A DNA stretch of 64,000 nt, taken from contig JAJDVL010000023.1 in the NCBI GenBank assembly GCA_022826155.1, forward strand, positions 62,001 through 126,000, in the 5' to 3' direction. Numbering within the stretch: position 1 is the stretch's first letter; each line of letters begins with the position of its first letter. The notes under the pieces were generated by a model, which was given only the letters and a program-made list of their open reading frames with translations, did not search any database and had not been told where the DNA came from. Below, piece after piece: positions 9,905 to 19,832 of the stretch. The position numbers and the translations under genes were made by a program. The stretch comes from Prochlorococcaceae cyanobacterium jk18x22bins.40 (GTDB lineage: Bacteria > Cyanobacteriota > Cyanobacteriia > PCC-6307 > Cyanobiaceae).

Positions 9905-11716
9905 CTAAGGATTGAAATAAGCCTCCATAACGGCTTTGGCAATGGGCAAGGCATGAACCGCCCCTCCCCCCGGGCTATTGGCGGCAAAGGCAACCACCAC
10001 AATTTCCGGATTGCCGGAGGGGGCATAGCCAGCAAACCAGGCATGGTCTTCCCCATGGGAGGAGTTGTCTTCCGCGGTGCCGGTCTTACCGGACACATCG
10101 GGTAAGGTCTCGCTGTTCATTCCATATCCGGTGCCGTCCGCCACCACCTTGCGTAACCCCCGCTTCAGAGTGGCCCAGGTCTCAGGCGCAAAGGCAACGG
10201 GTTGACGTTGGGCCAGCCAATCCACCGGTTCACCGGTTTGGGGATTCAGGGGCGAGAAGTGGGGTCGCACCAGCCAGCCCCCGTTGGCAATAGCGGCATA
10301 GGCCCGGGCTACCTGGATGGGAGACACCTGAACCACGGACTGCCCAATGGAGGCACTGGCCATGTCTTCGGGAATCCAGGGGGCTTGACCAGGCTCTGCC
10401 CAGCCACGACCTGCAGCGGCCCATTCTTCGTTGCCCACCAGGCCTGGGTCCTCGTCAAAGCCGATCTCAATGCCGCTGCGCTTGGTAAAGCCCAGTTGCA
10501 TGGCAGCGTCATGGAGCGCCATGGAGCCTGAGCCAACACCCACTTGGTAGAAAAAGGTGTTGCTGGAGAAGCGAAGGGCATCCTCATAGCCGATGTGGCC
10601 AAACCCCTCGCCGTTGTGCTCCGGGAAGCAGTGGCCGCCATAGGCAATGCAGGCGGTGGTGCGCAGCGTCGTCTCCGGTGGGAACATCCCGGATTCCATC
10701 CCCGCGGCAGCTGTCACCACCTTGAACACGCTTCCCGGGTTATAGGGATTCAGAGCCCGGTTCAGCATGGGCAGGGTGCTGGAGCGAAATAAGGCATCCA
10801 ACTGTTCCTGGGGTTTGACGGGCTGGGAGAAGAAATTGGGGTCATAGGCTGGGCGGCTCACCATGGCCAGGATGGCCCCATCCCGTGCATCCATGGCCAC
10901 GATGGCTCCCACGGGATAGTCGGCAATGGCCGTCTCCGCCGCCTGCTGCAGGGCGAGGTCCAGAGTGAGCTGCAAGTCCTTGCCCGGCACGGAGGGCTTC
11001 TCCCCCAGTGGACGCTGCACGTCCCCGTTGGCACTGACTTCCAGGGTGCGCCCCCCCCACTGCCCACGCAGGTGCTGCTCGTAGGCAGCCTCCAGGCCAG
11101 TGCGGCCGATACGGTCCCGGATCTGGTAGCCTTTGCTCGCCAGATTGGACAGCTCCTTGTCGGTGACGGGGCTGGTGTATCCCAAGACATGGGCCGCCGT
11201 GACGCCATGGGGGTAAGCCCGCAGGTAGTCCACACCCACCTCCGCCCCGGGAAGCTCGTCGGACCGCTCCAACAGCTTGATGGTTTGGTCAGGGGTGAGT
11301 ACATCCGTCAAGGCAATGCGGTAGTCCCCTGCCCGAAATCTGGCCCGACGTTTCTCCAACTCCTCCTCCGGGACAGATAGCAGGGTGCTGATGCGGTGGC
11401 GAAGTTGATGCCAGTCGGGACCGGTTGCCTGCTTGGGCCATGCGTAAAGCTTATGGACCAGACGGCTGGAAACCAGCACCTCTCCATGGCGGTCCAGCAT
11501 CTGCCCCCGAATGGGCTGGCTGGGTGCCACTCTCACGCTATTTTCCCGGGCCCGCACACGATTCTGCTCCCCTTGCATGATCTGGAGCCAGAAGAGCCGT
11601 CCACTGAGCACCAGCACCAGCGCCAGTAGAAGTTTTAGCAGCAGACCATGTTTGCCTTGATCAAGGCCTACTTGGCGCAGCGGCTGCCCTTTCAGGGGCG
11701 TAGCACCAACCATCAA
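9905..11716 (-). CDS. mrdA: Penicillin-binding protein 2 (peptidoglycan DD-transpeptidase, elongation)
   Basis: 603 residues. An N-terminal membrane anchor (about 24-47) precedes the PBP dimerisation domain, then the transpeptidase domain with SVFK at 329-332 (nucleophile Ser329), SSN at 384-386 and KTGT at 544-547. It cross-links peptidoglycan during cell elongation as partner of RodA. Its start overlaps the stop of the upstream small gene by 4 nt (ATGA), indicating translational coupling. Confidence 0.95.
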   Translation of the reverse strand: MMVGATPLKGQPLRQVGLDQGKHGLLLKLLLALVLVLSGRLFWLQIMQGEQNRVRARENSVRVAPSQPIRGQMLDRHGEVLVSSRLVHKLYAWPKQATGPDWHQLRHRISTLLSVPEEELEKRRARFRAGDYRIALTDVLTPDQTIKLLERSDELPGAEVGVDYLRAYPHGVTAAHVLGYTSPVTDKELSNLASKGYQIRDRIGRTGLEAAYEQHLRGQWGGRTLEVSANGDVQRPLGEKPSVPGKDLQLTLDLALQQAAETAIADYPVGAIVAMDARDGAILAMVSRPAYDPNFFSQPVKPQEQLDALFRSSTLPMLNRALNPYNPGSVFKVVTAAAGMESGMFPPETTLRTTACIAYGGHCFPEHNGEGFGHIGYEDALRFSSNTFFYQVGVGSGSMALHDAAMQLGFTKRSGIEIGFDEDPGLVGNEEWAAAGRGWAEPGQAPWIPEDMASASIGQSVVQVSPIQVARAYAAIANGGWLVRPHFSPLNPQTGEPVDWLAQRQPVAFAPETWATLKRGLRKVVADGTGYGMNSETLPDVSGKTGTAEDNSSHGEDHAWFAGYAPSGNPEIVVVAFAANSPGGGAVHALPIAKAVMEAYFNP

Positions 11717-12090
11717 GGCTCCATTTTGGTGGCGGGAAGAGCCGCTTTGAGTTGGGCCACCCGCTCGGCCATGAGAACCAGGCGCTCCTGCAACTCCTGG
11801 ATATCCTCCTCCTGGCCAGATGGGTCGGAAGGCTGGGACTGCACCTCCACATCCACTTCCACAACGGGATTACCTAAACCAGGAGCCAGTTGATCCAACA
11901 AGTCCCGCAGTTGGCGGGCATCGTCTTCCCCATCCTGGCGCAGGTTGTCAACACCATCCTGTCCGCTCAGCAGGTCGTTTAGCAAGTCTTTGGTGCGTGC
12001 TGAGCGTAACCGGGCCACGGCACCAAGACCAACCGGCAGGACATCGTTGAGCATCTGCAACCGCAGACTCTGCAAGGGATCGTTGGCCAT
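11713..12090 (-). CDS. Conserved hypothetical protein with C-terminal coiled coil
   Basis: 125 residues. A folded N-terminal part (PLQSLRLQMLNDVLPVGLGA) is followed by a charged helix, a Pro/Gly break and a likely coiled coil over the last 35 residues (EDIQELQERLVLMAERVAQL). It overlaps the PBP2 start by 4 nt, so it probably acts with or is co-regulated with cell-wall synthesis; that is inference from position. ATGs at 12090 and 12096 are both possible starts, the former fitting better. No named family recognised. Confidence 0.65.
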   Translation of the reverse strand: MANDPLQSLRLQMLNDVLPVGLGAVARLRSARTKDLLNDLLSGQDGVDNLRQDGEDDARQLRDLLDQLAPGLGNPVVEVDVEVQSQPSDPSGQEEDIQELQERLVLMAERVAQLKAALPATKMEP

Positions 12091-12151
12091 GGACATCTCG
12101 ACACAGGACCATGGTACGGAGTCCACGGGGAAGATGGTGAGGACTTGTTTG

Positions 12152-12601
12152 TCAAGGCTGACGCGGGTCGACGTCCGGCCCAGGCAGAGGCTGGAGGGGC
12201 GGCACGATAAAGCTGAGCTGGTTGCCCGTTTCCGATTTCACGTGGAGGCGCTGGCGGCCGTCCTCCAGTTGCGAGGCATGGGTAACGCGCCCCCGCTTGT
12301 TGTGATTCAGGATCACCTTTGCTCCCACGTCCGTGGATCCGTTGCTGAGAAACCACACACTGGTGATGTCCCCATCCATCCAGTGGATCAACACTGTGTG
12401 ATCCGTCGCCACAGTGGGATCCTCCGGAAAGGACACTACACAGAACTTCACCACGCCATTGTAAGTACAATCCGGTTGATGGGTGGCGGCGGCTTGGGGG
12501 ATGGCAGCAGAAGCTGGCCAGAGGGCCGTAGCCTTGGCCAGAGCCAGAGTCCCCACAATGACCAGAATGAACCTGAACCTGAGCAACATTCTCGCCCTCA
12601 A
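12152..12601 (-). CDS. Secreted hypothetical protein
   Basis: 149 residues. It has a clear Sec signal peptide: basic MRARMLLRFRF, a hydrophobic core and cleavage near ASA-AIP at about residue 33. The mature part is beta-rich with two Cys (DCTYNGVVKFCVV) that could form a disulfide and a Trp-containing strand HTVLIHWMDGDITSVWFL. It looks like a conserved cyanobacterial periplasmic or lumenal protein of unknown role. Its start overlaps the stop of the BI-1 family gene by 4 nt, so they are probably one operon. Confidence 0.65.
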   Translation of the reverse strand: MRARMLLRFRFILVIVGTLALAKATALWPASAAIPQAAATHQPDCTYNGVVKFCVVSFPEDPTVATDHTVLIHWMDGDITSVWFLSNGSTDVGAKVILNHNKRGRVTHASQLEDGRQRLHVKSETGNQLSFIVPPLQPLPGPDVDPRQP

Positions 12602-13353
12602 TCTCTGCTGCTGCCACTCAGTGCGATCACCAGCCGCAGAATGAAGATGAACAAATTGATGTAGGTGAGGTACATGCTCAGGGCACCGGCCAGATATTGA
12701 TCATCCCGATAGGTGCGCGGCATGGTGTAGAAGTCCAGAAAGGCCGCGCCGGTGAAGAGGACCGTGCCGAAACCGGCAATCATCAACTCGAAACCGGTCC
12801 CGCCAAAGCCCGGCAGGAACAGGCCCCCCACCAGTTGGATCACCATGGCAATGAGGAGGCCGATGATGCCCAGGCCCACCACTTGCCCCAGGGCCTGGCC
12901 CACGCTGTCGCTCATGCGGCGACCATAGACCGAGGCAATCAGAAAGGTGGCGCCCGTGGCCAATGCCGCAGTGCCAACGCCGCCAATCCCTGCGGCGCCG
13001 ATGGCCGTGGACACCAGTACAGTCAGCATCAAGCCTGTCAGCAGGCTGAACAGAGCCAGCAGGGGCAGAGCTGTACTGTTCTTCTTGTCGTTGCCGGCCT
13101 GGCTCTGAGCAACAAAGAAAACCACCAACCAGGCGATGGAGACAGGCGAGAAGATAAATAACAGGGGAGTGAACAAAAAGGCGGCAAGCGGGGATCCGGC
13201 ACTGATCATGGACAACCCCCCGAACGTGCCCACAGCCGTGAGCACCATGCCGCCGCCCACAAAGGGCAGGGCTTTGTCCACAACATTGGGTCCCACCAGG
13301 GCGCTGGCTTGCGCCTCTCGAATGGCGTCTTGAAAATTGCTTTGGGCAGGCAT
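12598..13353 (-). CDS. Bax inhibitor-1/YccA family membrane protein
   Basis: 251 residues with about seven transmembrane segments from residue 30 to the end, and a short polar N-terminus. The conserved family end LYLTYINLFIFILRL is present at about 228-242. BI-1/YccA proteins are calcium-leak channels or protease modulators; YccA in E. coli is an FtsH inhibitor. Exact role here unknown. It overlaps the downstream secreted protein by 4 nt. Confidence 0.85.
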   Translation of the reverse strand: MPAQSNFQDAIREAQASALVGPNVVDKALPFVGGGMVLTAVGTFGGLSMISAGSPLAAFLFTPLLFIFSPVSIAWLVVFFVAQSQAGNDKKNSTALPLLALFSLLTGLMLTVLVSTAIGAAGIGGVGTAALATGATFLIASVYGRRMSDSVGQALGQVVGLGIIGLLIAMVIQLVGGLFLPGFGGTGFELMIAGFGTVLFTGAAFLDFYTMPRTYRDDQYLAGALSMYLTYINLFIFILRLVIALSGSSRD

Positions 13354-13443
13354 GTGATGTCTAGAAAGCCTGTCCCAATCTTGCCAGGAATTTCAGGAAG
13401 GAGAGGATGGGGTTTTCCCTCCAGTGGGGATCGCACGCCCACC

Positions 13444-14463
13444 TCAGTGACGCCGCCGCTCAACGAAGCGGCCTGCCGTGACCAGGGCCTGGCGATTTTG
13501 TTGGTCAAAGCGTCCATAGGCCTCCACGATGCGCTGCACCAGAGGGTGACGGACCACGTCGGCACCGGTGAGCTCAATCATGGCCACCCCCTTCACCCCC
13601 TTGAGGACAGCTTTGGCTTCGTCGATGCCACTGCGCTGATGACGGGGCAAGTCCGCCTGGGAGGGATCCCCTGTCACCACCATGCGGGAGTTGTCCCCCA
13701 GGCGCGTGAGCACCATGCGCATCTGGGCGGGACTGGTGTTTTGCGCCTCATCCAGAATGATGAAGGCATCCGAGAGGGTACGGCCCCGCATGTAGGCCAG
13801 GGGCGCCACCTCAATGGTGCCTTTCTCCAGCAGCGTCCCGGTACGCTCTTGCCCCAGGAGCATGTGCAGAGCGTCATAGAGGGGGCGAAGGTAAGGGTCC
13901 ACCTTCCGTTGCAAGTCCCCCGGCAAGAATCCCAGCCGCTCCCCCGCCTCCACGGCCGGACGGGTGAGAATCAAGCGCTCCACCTTGCGGGCATTCAACA
14001 TCTGCACTGCCAGAATGGTGGCCAGGAAGGTTTTGCCCGTGCCGGCAGGGCCGAGGGCAAAGGTGAGAGCGTAACGTTCAATGGCCTCCACATAGGCCTT
14101 CTGCCGCAGGGTGCGGGGACGGAGGAGGCGCCCCGTCTGGGATCGGGCCAGGACGGTATTCCCCAAGTTTTGATGCTCTTGGCCCCGACCCGTGTCCAGT
14201 GCTGTCAGCGCTGTGGTGAGGTCGGTTGGGGTGATGGGTTCTCCCGTGCTCCATAGGGGTCTGAGCAACTCCACCAATTGGGCAGCCCGTTGCACTTGTG
14301 CTGGTCGTCCCTGAATTTGCAGGGCCAGACCATGGAGCACAAGACGGGAACCCGTGGCATCCCCCAGCCGCCTCAGGGTACACTCGGCTTCCCCGGCAAG
14401 GGCAATGGCGGCATCCGGCGAGGGAAGCTGCAGGAGGAAGCGCTCAGCTCCAGGCCCCTGCAT
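13444..14463 (-). CDS. phoH: PhoH-family ATPase
   Basis: 339 residues. An N-terminal KH-like region (1-110) precedes the PhoH ATPase: RQKAYVEAIERYALTFALGP, Walker A GPAGTGKT near residue 138 and Walker B IILDEAQNTSPAQM near residue 236. PhoH proteins are ATP-binding RNA-associated enzymes, some linked to phosphate starvation. It is the last gene of ffh-rpsP-phoH, an order typical of cyanobacteria; the gap to rpsP is 9 nt. Confidence 0.93.
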   Translation of the reverse strand: MQGPGAERFLLQLPSPDAAIALAGEAECTLRRLGDATGSRLVLHGLALQIQGRPAQVQRAAQLVELLRPLWSTGEPITPTDLTTALTALDTGRGQEHQNLGNTVLARSQTGRLLRPRTLRQKAYVEAIERYALTFALGPAGTGKTFLATILAVQMLNARKVERLILTRPAVEAGERLGFLPGDLQRKVDPYLRPLYDALHMLLGQERTGTLLEKGTIEVAPLAYMRGRTLSDAFIILDEAQNTSPAQMRMVLTRLGDNSRMVVTGDPSQADLPRHQRSGIDEAKAVLKGVKGVAMIELTGADVVRHPLVQRIVEAYGRFDQQNRQALVTAGRFVERRRH

Positions 14464-14472
14464 GGGAACACC

Positions 14473-14751
14473 TCAAGCCTGGTCGGGTTGGGAGGTCTTG
14501 ATGGGCCGTTCAGGCTTGGGCAGCAGACCACCACGCTGCAGCAAGCGGCGCACCGTTTCCGTAGGTTGGGCCCCCTGCTCCAGTCGCCGCCGAATGGCTT
14601 CCGCTTCCAGGCGCGTCTCTTTGTTACGGGGATTGTAGAAGCCCAGCACTTCCAACGGCCGTCCTTCACGACGCACTGAAGCTTCCATGGCCACCAAGCG
14701 AAAACTGGCTTCCTGCTTTTTGCCAAAGCGCTTCAGGCGGAGTTTGATCAT
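14473..14751 (-). CDS. rpsP: 30S ribosomal protein S16
   Basis: 92 residues. [20 protein letters not shown] and [15 protein letters not shown] are the S16 signatures; the C-terminal extension [16 protein letters not shown] is short. The ATG at 14751 is the homologous start, although the frame stays open 16 codons upstream. Located between ffh and phoH as in other picocyanobacteria. Confidence 0.97.
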   Translation of the reverse strand: MIKLRLKRFGKKQEASFRLVAMEASVRREGRPLEVLGFYNPRNKETRLEAEAIRRRLEQGAQPTETVRRLLQRGGLLPKPERPIKTSQPDQA

Positions 14752-14873
14752 GGACGGTGACGGTGAAAAGCGGGACGGGTGAAGTGTAACCGATGCCAAT
14801 CATCACTGTAGTGCGCCATGGACCGTGGCCAGGGTCAGCCGGAGGGAGCGCCAATGGTTCGCCAGCCGGTGGC

Positions 14874-16352
14874 TCAGAGATCGGCAAATCCCTTGCGTTT
14901 ACGGCCTGCTTTGGGGCGAGCGCGCGCAGCCATACCCCCTTTGCCGCGGCCACCTGCTCCGGCCTTGGACGGCTGGGGCAGGACTGGTCCACCTCCCGGA
15001 CCTGATAGGGGCATGCCTGGAAACCCTCCGCCAGGTCCTTCCCCCGGAAAGCCACCGCCGCGGCTCATCTTTTGCATCAAACCGCCCATGCGCTGGAAAT
15101 CCGCCAACATCTTGTCCACCTGGGCCGCACTGTGGCCACTGCCGGCGGCAATGCGGCGACGACGACTGGGACTGGCGGCCAACAGATCGGGTTGCTTCCG
15201 CTCCGCTTCGGTCATGGAACTGATCATGGCCTCAACCCGTTTGACCTGCGCTTCCCCCTGACGCAACAGGCCGTCATCAATTTTGGCCATGCCCGGGATC
15301 ATTTTCATTAAGGATCCCAACGACCCCATGCGTTTGATCAGGCGCATCTGCTGCAGGAAATCCGCAAAATCAAAGCGCGCCTCCATCAGTTTTTTCTGCA
15401 TCTTTTCCATATCCGCCACCTTCACCTCCTTGGCAGCTTTCTCCACCAGGGTCAGCACGTCTCCCATGCCCAGGATGCGGCTGGCCATGCGTTCAGGGTG
15501 GAACGGTTGTAGCGCTTCCACCTTCTCGCCGGTGCCAATGAACTTGATAGGCGCCCCACTCACCTGGCGGATGGACAGGGCGGCGCCACCACGGGAATCC
15601 CCGTCCAGCTTGGTGAGCACAGCACCGGTGATGCCCACCTGCTCGTGAAAGGCGCGGGTCAGCACAGCCGCCTCCTGGCCAATCATGGCGTCCACCACCA
15701 GCAACACCTCATGGGGGTTGGTGGTGGTGCGGATGCGCACCATTTCCGCCATCATCTCCCCATCTATTTGCAGACGACCGGCGGTGTCCACCAAGACAGC
15801 GTCAAAGCCCTCCTCCCTCGCCTTGCTCACCCCTGCCGAGGCAATGGTCTCCGGTCGTTCATCCGGGCCAAGACTGAACACGTCCACACCAATCTGGCTA
15901 CCCAGGGTATGCAGTTGGTCAATGGCCGCAGGGCGGTATACATCAGCGGCCACCAACAAGGGCCGCAGGCGCTTCTCCTTGAGGTGGAGTCCCAGCTTTG
16001 CTGCCGCCGTGGTCTTGCCGGCCCCTTGCAGCCCTGCCAGAAGAATGACACTGGGACCCGAGGGCGCTTGATTGAGGGGGACATTGGCTCCACCCATCAC
16101 CTCCACCAGTGCGTCGTGGACCAGCTTGATAAATTGCTGATCAGGGTTCACCCCGCGAACCACCTCCGCCCCAAGGGCCTGCTCCCGCACTGTGGCCAGG
16201 AAGGGTTTCACCACGGATAAACTCACGTCTGCCGCCAGCAAGGCCCGGCGCACGTCCTTGAGGGCTGTCTCAATATTGGTCTCGCTGATTTTGTCCTGGC
16301 CCCGCAGGCTCTTGGCGGCGGCCTCAAAGCGCTGGCTGAGTTCTTCGAACAT
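14874..16352 (-). CDS. ffh: Signal recognition particle GTPase Ffh (SRP54)
   Basis: 492 residues with N domain, G domain and M domain. GTPase motifs are LAGLQGAGKTTAAAKLG (about 104-120), VDTAGRLQIDGEMM (about 190-203) and TKLDGDSRGGAALS (about 247-260). The Met-rich M domain ends in a Gly/Pro/Met-rich tail. It targets membrane proteins co-translationally with 4.5S RNA and FtsY. Upstream of rpsP with 122 nt between them. Confidence 0.97.
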   Translation of the reverse strand: MFEELSQRFEAAAKSLRGQDKISETNIETALKDVRRALLAADVSLSVVKPFLATVREQALGAEVVRGVNPDQQFIKLVHDALVEVMGGANVPLNQAPSGPSVILLAGLQGAGKTTAAAKLGLHLKEKRLRPLLVAADVYRPAAIDQLHTLGSQIGVDVFSLGPDERPETIASAGVSKAREEGFDAVLVDTAGRLQIDGEMMAEMVRIRTTTNPHEVLLVVDAMIGQEAAVLTRAFHEQVGITGAVLTKLDGDSRGGAALSIRQVSGAPIKFIGTGEKVEALQPFHPERMASRILGMGDVLTLVEKAAKEVKVADMEKMQKKLMEARFDFADFLQQMRLIKRMGSLGSLMKMIPGMAKIDDGLLRQGEAQVKRVEAMISSMTEAERKQPDLLAASPSRRRRIAAGSGHSAAQVDKMLADFQRMGGLMQKMSRGGGFPGEGPGGGFPGMPLSGPGGGPVLPQPSKAGAGGRGKGGMAARARPKAGRKRKGFADL

Positions 16353-16430
16353 GGAGCAGACGGGGGCTGGAACTCCACACTAGGGTGCAACAGGATTGGT
16401 GTTTGCGCTGGTGTTTCTGGTGGGATCCCC

Positions 16431-18575
16431 CTAACGCGATGCAACCCCTAAAGGAGGTGAAGGAGAAAAACGCAGCAGTCTCCAACCCTGTTGCTCACGA
16501 ATAAACGTATAGTCATTCCTCAAAATTGTTGGCCCCAGGGTGTTCGTAGTGGCACCGTCAGCATCGCGTGTGTTCTCGGCATAGGTTAAGACAACTCTGG
16601 CGCTCACTTGACTTGGGGCCTGGGCAAACAGAGATACGTCACCCAGTGTGGTTCTCACGTTGAGCTGTTCGCCGCGCTCCCGCAACGACTGATGCTGGTT
16701 CAGTACAGCCGTCACCTGATCAGGTACAGCAAGCAGCGCCAGTGCATCCAATGTGTCCGGACTGGGCTGGGTAGCGGGGCTGGTGTCAAGTACCGATGCC
16801 TTGACGTGGAGCCAGGCCCTCAGAAGAGTTGTCACGCCCGCAAGATCCAGCGCCTCAGCTTCTTGTATCGCCTGAATCCGTAGGAGGTCAAGAGGGGTCG
16901 GGGTGTTTGCCAGGGATGGCAGCGCCGGAGGAGGATTATTGATGACCACTGGATCCGGGGAAGGTGATGGAGGCTGGGGTGGGGTGGGGCCCGGCGTTCC
17001 GGCTGGGGTGATCAGCAGGGACCAAGGACGCAGGACCGCCAGAGCAACGGTAACGCCAGCCACCAGGGCGCTTTTTGCCATAAGGGGCCACAGCGTTTGG
17101 CGTTGCTGCGCAACAGGCGCGGAATCCATCGCCTTGTTGCTTTTGGCGGCAGGTCTGGCGGTACTTGGGCCCCCCACGTCAGGCCAGCGGTGGGGGGACG
17201 GTAACGACAAGGACTCCTGCTGCCCTGTCTGCTCAGCTTGGGGCGCCTGCTTGACGGGCTTAGCGGGGGTGAATAAAGCCAGATCCTTCGTCTGTTTGGC
17301 CCTTTTTCCTCCATTGGCTCCATTGGCTCCATTGACTCCATTGGACTTGCTCTCCGGTAGCCCAGGATGGGGCGCCGGTAGAGCATCCCTATCCTTGATA
17401 TAGTCCTGAACCTGGGGATCCAGGAAATAAGCGTCCAGATCAACCTTGCCGCGAGGATCCACGTCCCGGTAACAGGGCAGCACATGCCGCTCCAGCCATT
17501 GGCTACAGAAGCTGCACAGGCCGGGGAGACTGTCGGACGTGGATGGATAAGATGCAAGCCACTGACAAAGACGGGGATCCTGACAGGACTTCACCATGTC
17601 CTGGACTGCGTCCGGTTGCCCCAGCAGCAACAGCAAACAGGCTTTCTCAGGCTCTAGTCCTTCTACGTCCACGGCCTCCATGGCGGCCAGGGCCGCATCA
17701 ATGTGGGCGGGCTGACGGCGCTGAAAGCCGGCCGCCGCCCTGGTGTAGGCCAGGAGGAAGGTGGCGGTTGATGCCCCCCCTTGGACGCTGTAACCCTCAA
17801 AAAGCTCCAACTGCTCGTCAATGGTCAGGCAGGGGCGAATCTGTTTGAAAAAATCCCGGAACACGATGGGGGAACATCGCTCGTCATCCTCCGCGTCCAG
17901 ACCACCGCGGTAGTCAATCAATGCCTTGAGGCTTCTGAGGCCCCGCTGCCGCTCTATTGGGGTGCAGGATTCCTGACTGAGGAGATCCAACACCTGGAAC
18001 GGGGCAACTTTGTACAGGTCATCCTCCAGAATTGCTCTGCGCTTGGCTTGGGAGGTATGCTGTGCCATCACTTGGATGACGCGCTCCAGGATTTGTGCGG
18101 ATTGGTCGTAGAGCCGCTTGGTCCACATCTGCTGTGAAGCACGCCGTGCTGCCAAGGCGGCCATCAGCAACAGATCCCCCTGCTGATGGCCATGGAATTC
18201 TGCCGTCTCTCCTCGTCGAGACAGCAACTCCAGGGCCAACTCAAAGGCTTGGAGGTTTTCCTGGGCCTCCAGCAGCAGCAGAGGGGCGACCATCTCCTGG
18301 CCAGGTTCAAGCTCGATCCCGGAGAATCCGCGTTCACCAGAGCCGCTCTCACGGGGGGGGGTCTCCAACTGCCGTCCATGGGACCGGCAACGCTGCTCAT
18401 CCATGAGGAAAGCGCCACTGGCCCGCAAAAGTTCGGCGCGGGCATCCAACGTTTCCAAGGAATAGCCTTCGGACGGTGGGTTCCTTAGACGCTCAATGAG
18501 GGCCTGCTCAATCTCTGAGCTGTTGCCCCCTGGCTTGACCCCAAGCACACGAAAATGGTCCAGAGGTAGCTTCAT
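16431..18575 (-). CDS. ftn2: Cell division protein Ftn2/ZipN (ARC6 homologue)
   Basis: 714 residues. The N-terminus MKLPLDHFRVLGVKPG begins a DnaJ-like domain lacking the HPD motif, as in Ftn2 and ARC6. A long helical cytoplasmic region follows, then a Pro/Asn/Gly-rich linker, one transmembrane segment near residue 510 (LMAKSALVAGVTVALAVL) and a periplasmic C-terminal ARC6-like IMS domain ending VLTYAENTRDADG...WRLLRFS. It anchors and organises FtsZ and recruits other divisome proteins. 78 nt separate it from ffh. Confidence 0.93.
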   Translation of the reverse strand: MKLPLDHFRVLGVKPGGNSSEIEQALIERLRNPPSEGYSLETLDARAELLRASGAFLMDEQRCRSHGRQLETPPRESGSGERGFSGIELEPGQEMVAPLLLLEAQENLQAFELALELLSRRGETAEFHGHQQGDLLLMAALAARRASQQMWTKRLYDQSAQILERVIQVMAQHTSQAKRRAILEDDLYKVAPFQVLDLLSQESCTPIERQRGLRSLKALIDYRGGLDAEDDERCSPIVFRDFFKQIRPCLTIDEQLELFEGYSVQGGASTATFLLAYTRAAAGFQRRQPAHIDAALAAMEAVDVEGLEPEKACLLLLLGQPDAVQDMVKSCQDPRLCQWLASYPSTSDSLPGLCSFCSQWLERHVLPCYRDVDPRGKVDLDAYFLDPQVQDYIKDRDALPAPHPGLPESKSNGVNGANGANGGKRAKQTKDLALFTPAKPVKQAPQAEQTGQQESLSLPSPHRWPDVGGPSTARPAAKSNKAMDSAPVAQQRQTLWPLMAKSALVAGVTVALAVLRPWSLLITPAGTPGPTPPQPPSPSPDPVVINNPPPALPSLANTPTPLDLLRIQAIQEAEALDLAGVTTLLRAWLHVKASVLDTSPATQPSPDTLDALALLAVPDQVTAVLNQHQSLRERGEQLNVRTTLGDVSLFAQAPSQVSARVVLTYAENTRDADGATTNTLGPTILRNDYTFIREQQGWRLLRFSPSPPLGVASR

Positions 18576-18722
18576 CTCAACGTTTCAGTGGATGCGTGTT
18601 GGCAGCGCTCTGTTGTGTGTGGCATCAAGGACGATAGTAATACAGTTGCCAACTTCCTTGTCATGTCTCCCGATCTTTACGGGTGAAGCTGGCGCGCTTA
18701 AAGTTCACCCTGTCTTTCAAGC

Positions 18723-19832
18723 GTGCAGCCGCAGGCAACTGAAATGGTTCAGGAACTGGCAGAAGCGACAGGTGGCGAGCAGCGTGAGGCTGGGCAGCAG
18801 ACCCCTGCCGGGACCCTCTCGCAGGACGTGGGGCTCACCCTCTACCGGGACATGGTGCTGGGACGCCGCTTTGAGGACAAGTGCGCGGAGATGTACTACC
18901 GGGGCAAGATGTTCGGCTTTGTCCATCTTTACAACGGCCAAGAGGCTGTCTCCACAGGTGTGATCCAGGCCCTGCAGCAGAAGCATGACTGGGTCTGCAG
19001 CACGTACCGTGACCACGTGCATGCCTTGAGTATGGGTGTGCCTGCACGGCAAGTGATGGCGGAACTGTTCGGCAAGGAGGCCGGATGCAGCAAGGGGCGG
19101 GGCGGTTCCATGCATTTATTTTCCCGGGAACACCACCTGCTGGGAGGCTACGCGTTTATTGGCGAAGGGATCCCCGTGGCGCTGGGTGCCGCCTTTTCCA
19201 GTCGTTATGGTCGTGACGTGCTGGACGATACCGGCAGTGATGCCGTGACCGCGGCCTTTTTTGGGGATGGCGCCTGCAACAACGGGCAGTTCTTTGAGTG
19301 CCTCAATATGGCCCAACTCTGGAAGCTGCCCATCCTCTTCGTCGTTGAAAACAACAAGTGGGCCATCGGCATGGCCCATGACCGGGCCACCAGCAATCCG
19401 GAGATCTACCGCAAAGCAGCAGCCTTTGGCATGGTGGGTGAGGAGGTGGACGGTATGGACGTGTTGGCCGTCCGCGCTGCAGCCCAGCGTGCCGTTGACC
19501 GGGCCCGCTCCGGCAAGGGACCCACACTGCTGGAGTGTCTCACCTATCGTTACCGCGGCCACTCCCTGGCTGATCCAGATGAATTGCGGGATGATCAGGA
19601 GAAGGACTTCTGGGCACGACGGGATCCCATTACAGCCCTGGCGGCCCAGTTGATCCGCCATAATCTGGCCAGTCCCGAGCGCTTGGTCGCCATCGACAAG
19701 GAAGAGGAAGCGCGGGTCGCGGATGCGGTGGAGTTTGCGCTTGCCGCTGCAGAGCCCCAGCCATCCGATCTCAAGCGTTACATCTGGGCCGACCACGAAG
19801 ACCCGGACCCAGTCCCCGGATCCAGGATTTGA
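18723..19832 (+). CDS. pdhA: Pyruvate dehydrogenase E1 component, alpha subunit
   Basis: 369 residues. Thiamine-diphosphate motif [18 protein letters not shown] at about 180-197, phosphorylation-loop-like [11 protein letters not shown] near residue 276, and [21 protein letters not shown] earlier, all typical of E1 alpha. With E1 beta, E2 and E3 it makes acetyl-CoA. The GTG at 18723 opens the frame; an in-frame ATG at 18744 is the alternative. Its stop is entangled with the TTG start of the next gene. Confidence 0.95.
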   Translation: MQPQATEMVQELAEATGGEQREAGQQTPAGTLSQDVGLTLYRDMVLGRRFEDKCAEMYYRGKMFGFVHLYNGQEAVSTGVIQALQQKHDWVCSTYRDHVHALSMGVPARQVMAELFGKEAGCSKGRGGSMHLFSREHHLLGGYAFIGEGIPVALGAAFSSRYGRDVLDDTGSDAVTAAFFGDGACNNGQFFECLNMAQLWKLPILFVVENNKWAIGMAHDRATSNPEIYRKAAAFGMVGEEVDGMDVLAVRAAAQRAVDRARSGKGPTLLECLTYRYRGHSLADPDELRDDQEKDFWARRDPITALAAQLIRHNLASPERLVAIDKEEEARVADAVEFALAAAEPQPSDLKRYIWADHEDPDPVPGSRI